The notes under the pieces are model-generated. The model had not been told where the DNA came from. It saw only the letters and a program-made list of their open reading frames with translations, and did no database searches. DNA of 64,000 bases from Fragilariopsis cylindrus CCMP1102 (lineage: Eukaryota; Bacillariophyta; Bacillariophyceae; Bacillariales; Bacillariaceae). Location of the stretch: positions 59,889-123,888 of the forward strand of contig FMBT01000415.1 of assembly GCA_900095095.1 (NCBI GenBank), read 5' to 3'. The position numbers and the translations under genes were made by a program. Shown here piece after piece: positions 59,678 to 64,000 of the stretch (position 1 is its first letter; every line of letters begins with the position of its first letter).

Positions 59678-61345
59678 ATGTCTGATGATGAATATCGCTG
59701 CCCTTGTCGTTGATAACGGGTCCGGAATGTGCAAAGGTGAGTGGAGATGTGGAAGTCACATACACACGACACGATAGATCGTGGTCATTTTGTATTCGAA
59801 TTATTTGATTTTTTTATCATACGGGAATGAGACGCGTGCATCCTTCCTTGCCGATACAGTAACGGATATGACATGGCAGGACCTTGAATACTTTCAGTAC
59901 CGTATGTTCATCGTTTACCAATCATTATGTTTGTCCTAGCGGATAGCACAAAAAGAATGGAGCGTTGATTGATTGATTACGGATTTATTGTGTGGGATCG
60001 GCACGCGCACGACTTGATAAGTGTCGTTTCGTCGTCGTTGGAGGAGTCGATACTTCTACTTTGACATTTTCACATCGATACTTTCCTTGTGATTATGAGG
60101 GTCTTGTTCGTCGATTTTTGTAGATTTTATTTCATAACATCAGTGGCACACTATTTTGTTTGAAACATTTAAAAAAATCTAATTCCGTTTTCAAACTAAC
60201 AAATGGAACTGAAAAAAAATTGAAACAATGAAACACTCACCTTAGTATTTCGTCAATTTTTTGTATTAATTCAGCCGGTTTCGCTGGAGATGACGCCCCC
60301 CGTTCCGTCTTTCCTTCCTTGATTGGACGTGCCCGTCAACCTGGTATCATGGTTGGTATGGAACAACGTGATGCTTATGTTGGAGATGAAGCACAAGCAA
60401 AGAGAGGTGTTCTTACTCTTAAATACCCCATTGAACATGGAATTGTTACCAATTGGGATGATATGGAAAAGATTTGGCATCATACATTCTACAATGAGCT
60501 TCGTGTAGCCCCTGAAGCTCATCCTGTTTTGTTGACTGAAGCACCAATGAATCCTAAGGCCAACAGAGAGCGTATGACACAAATCATGTTTGAAACATTC
60601 AATGTCCCTGCTATGTATGTGAATATCCAAGCCGTTCTTTCATTGTATGCATCAGGACGTACCACAGGGTGTGTGTTGGATTCGGAGATGGTGTCTCCCA
60701 TACAGTACCAATCTATGAGGGGTATGCTCTTCCCCATGCTGTTGTCCGTATGGATCTTGCGGTCGTGATTTGACTGATTATTTGATGAAGATTTTGACTG
60801 AACGTGGTTATTCTTTGACTACCACTGCAGAACGTGAAATTGTCCGTGATATCAAGGAATCTCTTTGTTTCATTGCTGTTGATTTTGAGGAAGAAATGAA
60901 GAAGGCTGCTGAATCATCTGCTTTGGAAAAATCCTTTGAATTGCCTGATGGAAATATCATTGTTATTGGAAATGAACGCTTCCGTTGTGCAGAGGTTCTT
61001 TTCCAACCTAACTTGACTGGTCTTGAAATGGATGGTATTGCTGATAGTACATTCCAAACCATTATGAAGTGTGATGTTGATATCCGAAAGGATCTATATG
61101 CCAATATTGTTCTTTCAGGTGGTACTACTATGTTCCCTGGAATTAGTGAGCGTATGTCCAAGGAGGTTACTGCATTAGCTCCTGCATCTATCAAGGTCAA
61201 GATTGTTGCTCCTCCAGAACGTAAATACTCTGTGTGGATTGGAGGATCTATTCTTGCATCATTGTCTACATTCCAAAGTATGTGGATTAGCAAGGAGGAA
61301 TATGATGAATCTGGTCCATCTATCGTTCACCGTAAATGCTTCTAA
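59678..61345 (+). pseudogene. ACT: Actin, copy 3, frameshifted (four bases short)
   Basis: Exon 1 59678-59736 and exon 2 60275-61345, with a 538-nt intron in the same position as the other copies. Exon 1 lacks two bases relative to copies 1 and 2 (GATGAATATCGC against GACGAAGATATTGC). Exon 2 lacks one T in CTGG at about 60683 and again at about 60760. Between these two points the frame is lost; after the second it returns, and the rest to HRKCF is identical in protein to the other copies. Apart from these losses only synonymous changes are seen, so if it is a pseudogene it is very young, and consensus error is an alternative. As written, exon 1 is read out of frame before the splice and no full actin can be made. 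Confidence 0.75.
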
Positions 61346-63391
61346 AATATGAATGTATATATTTTACTTTTGCATCTACTGATTTGGACTTCTTCACGCA
61401 TAAAATTTAATGTACTACAGCGATGATTCTGAATAAAAAATTAAGGATCGATAATATTATAGTAAATGGATATTAAAAATATAATACTAGCCAGCTTCTA
61501 GATATCCTATTAAACGTCTGTGCATACTTGTATGGTTGTTATTGTCGGACCCTTGGTATCTTACAATAACCGCTCAAGTGTCATCGGTAGAACACTCCAA
61601 TTAAGATACTAGTGTTTATAGATTGTAAGTCGAACAAAACACAACAACAATCGAACGTATAGATTAAATATAATCGTTGAGATGATAGGAGAAAGCAAAA
61701 ATTAAACACGGATAATTCAGTACAATTCGAATCATTGCGATATCCAATTCCATTAATACAACAAAATAACGATGTAATTTGTTATTACTATTCACTGTGT
61801 AATATACTAAGTTAGTGTACGGTGTGTTGTTATAAATATTCATTTATAAATTAGTAGCAACAATAATAGCATGAACAATCAACTACGTCTGCCAAGTTTT
61901 CATAGGCAGTATGATGCTGTTTCACGATGCATAAATGATACCAATTGTTGTTGCAATCTACTTGTCATCTATATTCATAGTATGAAGTTGCTGTTCCAGT
62001 CGTTAGTGTATTTAATAATTAATCTACTACTGTACTATATATTCCGTAGATTTGATTGTTGTTTTCTTTGAATATTTCCTTGAATTATCTATCATAATAT
62101 ATTGCATATTCTATTGATTCGAATATATTTCTGAATATATTGTATTGCATTGTATTGCATTGTATTGTACTGCATTGTATCAGAACTTCCGTTTACTGCA
62201 GGAAAGTTCCGTAATATATGGTTGATTGTCGTTTCTTTTATTATTTGGATCATCCACCGTATCATCTATTGCATATAACGCGTAGACTGGGACCTATATC
62301 GAATGTAGTATTCTGTAGTACGTCTTCCCTTAAATTGTATCGATGGATAGCGGAAATATATTGAATCGATTGATTCGTGCTGTATTCCCATTTTATTTAC
62401 TGTGTTTCGTACGAAAAGATTGATTGTATTGATTTGTCATGAATTAATTTGAATTGATGATATGACATCTTCGTGGAACATAATCGAATCGAATCCCATT
62501 AAAGCAATATGTACCGGACCTTGAGTTTTTGCTCCGTCGGGTTAATCCTCTTTCTTCTTCGCCTTTTTTCTTCCTAAATATGACACCATTAAAGGACGTC
62601 ATCTCTGTAGTATTTCATCGATCTGATGTCTTCCATTTCATATTGTCATAGTGTTATATATACTGAAGTAGCTACGCGACCGTAGCTATATTTCCTCAAA
62701 AAGAAACCTCGCTACTTAAACTGTTGCAGTTTACCTTCCAACGGTTGGTAGTAATATAATTCACCAAATAGAAAGTAGTGTATCACAATCCATCTACAAT
62801 AATTCAAGAATGAGCGAGATCTACAATTGTATGTCGATGTCTCATATTTTTATTTCTTCAATCTACGACGTACTGTACCACCGAGATGATTTTTTTATGT
62901 GAGATGTCTATATATTTTTTAAAGGGCGTATGGCGAGCTTCAACAGGTGGGTACTTCTTAATTGCGCGTGTGCAATTTGTTAAGTATATTATGCTGAGGG
63001 ATATGATCCCCCAAATAAAATATGACTCCAGTACTGTATTCTATTTGATTTTGTACGAGTTTTGGTCATGATAAATGTTAATTTATCAGTCTTAAATGAT
63101 CGATAACCGAATGCCAGCACATTGAAATACCTATGGAACGAAATATCATTCTTGGCGTTTTGTTGTTTTTCTAATTAATTTTGTTACTGTATCGTTTGAT
63201 ACTGTGAAAGTTGTGATTGGTGGGATTTGGTTCCTAGAACACAAAGTACTTCAGAAAGTAATACTAGCAGTAGTTAATGAGAGTGTAACAGAAAGCTAAT
63301 TGTGTTCATACTCCTTACTCTTGTCAAAACATACGCTTACTTGACGTAGACTTTGTAATAGTCGCTGTGTGATATAACAAAGAAAACCACC
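61346..63391. other. Intergenic, no gene seen
   Basis: AT-rich. Contains an ATTGTATTGC repeat (about 62130-62180) and many GATT/AATC runs. The frames at 61871-62071 and 62886-63071 are unsupported. Confidence 0.5.
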
Positions 63392-64000
63392 ATGGGACCC
63401 GATACTACCGATGCTGTTATCATTGCTGCTACTACTAGCGCAAAGAAGGTTATCGATGAAACGAATGATGAAAGAAAGATACGGATTCCCCGTCCCCGAA
63501 AAAACCAAGATCGACGAAAAAGAAAAAGAAGAAGGTAGCAACGACAAAGATGAAGAAGAAAAAGTCAATCACAGTTGATGAGGATGATGATGATGTCGAC
63601 ATTATTGTTGCCACTACATCTCCTTCTGCTACTACTGCCACAACTTCGTCTAACACGCAGTCCGATAATGCATCTCCTCCTAAGCGAACAAAGTCTGCTA
63701 TATTGATTAAATATAAGCCGAACAAATCCACGAAATCAAAAATCTCTCCTTCTTCTACTGATGCTGCTACTGCTACTGCTACTGCCACAACTTCTCTAAC
63801 ACGCAGTCCGATAATGCATCTCCTCCTAAGCGAACAAAGTCTGCTAAGTTGACTAGAACTAAGTCGATCAAATCCACGAAAACAAAAATCTCTCCTTCTG
63901 CGACTGATGCTGCTACTGCTACTGCTACTGCAACAACTTCATCTGACACGCAGTCCGATAATGCGTCTCCTCCTAAGCGAACAAGTCTGCTAAGTTGACT
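63392..64000 (+). CDS. Basic, Ser/Thr/Pro-rich tandem-repeat protein, truncated by window end
   Basis: ATG 63392 (context CCACCATGG) opens MGPDTTDAVIIAATTSAKKV. A one-base change near 63480 leads into a very basic stretch (SPSPKKPRSTKKKKKK) and then SITVDEDDDDVDIIVATT. From 63640 a 147-bp (49-residue) unit is repeated: NTQSDNASPPKRTKSA, a Lys-rich part, then SPSSTDAATATATA. Copies start near 63640, 63787 and 63933. Copies 2 and 3 each have a one-base loss. The Lys-rich SP/SPPK composition suggests a nuclear, DNA-associated or disordered protein, but no domain was recognised. The gene continues beyond the window. Confidence 0.55.
63640..64000 (+). repeat. 147-bp tandem repeat (coding)
   Basis: Two full and one partial unit containing CACGCAGTCCGATAATGC and CCTCCTAAGCGAACAA. 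Units are spaced 147 and 146 bp. Confidence 0.9.

Overview
The window looks like nuclear DNA of a diatom, probably a raphid pennate, although the species cannot be fixed from the sequence. Four things point this way. There is a fucoxanthin-chlorophyll a/c antenna gene. Several precursors start with a signal peptide followed by a Phe-containing plastid cleavage motif (SAFAP, AHSF, ESFTV). Many introns are short GT-AG introns. The window also carries double-PAS hybrid histidine kinase and FkbM families typical of stramenopiles. Intergenic DNA is AT-rich and full of short TAC/GTA palindromes and microsatellites.

Layout. 1-4.1 kb: 3' part of a PrsW-like membrane protein (+), a DCC-family redox protein (-), a plastid fatty-acid desaturase (+). 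4.25-7.27 kb: a class C (GABA-B-like) receptor (-). 7.8-9.9 kb: an amino-acid transporter (+). 10.1-11.7 kb: a CCCH/WD40 protein (-). 12.3-16.5 kb: a hybrid histidine kinase (-). 17.64-23.57 kb: a complete, very young Ty3/Gypsy-type LTR retrotransposon, followed by degenerate DNA and an inverted/direct repeat cluster to 25.7 kb. 25.9-28.1 kb: a secreted gametolysin-like (M11) metalloprotease (+). 29.3 kb: a one-domain SCP2 protein ending in SKL. 30-31.1 kb: an uncharacterised protein (-). 31.7 kb: actin copy 1. 34.9 kb: Rab2. 36.9-42.8 kb: a very large low-complexity coiled-coil/PDZ protein (-). 45.1 kb: an antenna protein. 46.6 kb: actin copy 2. 48.9-49.7 kb: a thylakoid-lumen protein (-). 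50.3-53.3 kb: two related secretory/plastid coiled-coil proteins. 54.1 kb: a P-loop kinase. 55.0-56.3 kb: an SDS22-like LRR protein (-). 57.1-58.8 kb: an FkbM methyltransferase. 59.7-61.3 kb: actin copy 3, frameshifted. 63.4 kb to the edge: a basic repeat protein.

Two patterns run through the whole window. First, many otherwise well-conserved genes are broken by single-base length changes. Most are missing bases in short homopolymers, and restoring one base brings a family-typical reading frame back. This looks more like residual consensus error than mass pseudogenisation, so models marked 'frameshifted' should be read that way until reads are checked. Second, three actin genes with near-identical coding exons but unrelated introns and flanks lie within 30 kb, which suggests exon-limited gene conversion.

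Functionally the window is an ordinary eukaryotic mix: light harvesting and plastid lipid or redox genes, signalling (GPCR, histidine kinase, Rab2, PP1 regulator), cytoskeleton, and one recent transposon. I saw no CRISPR, operon, rRNA or convincing tRNA.
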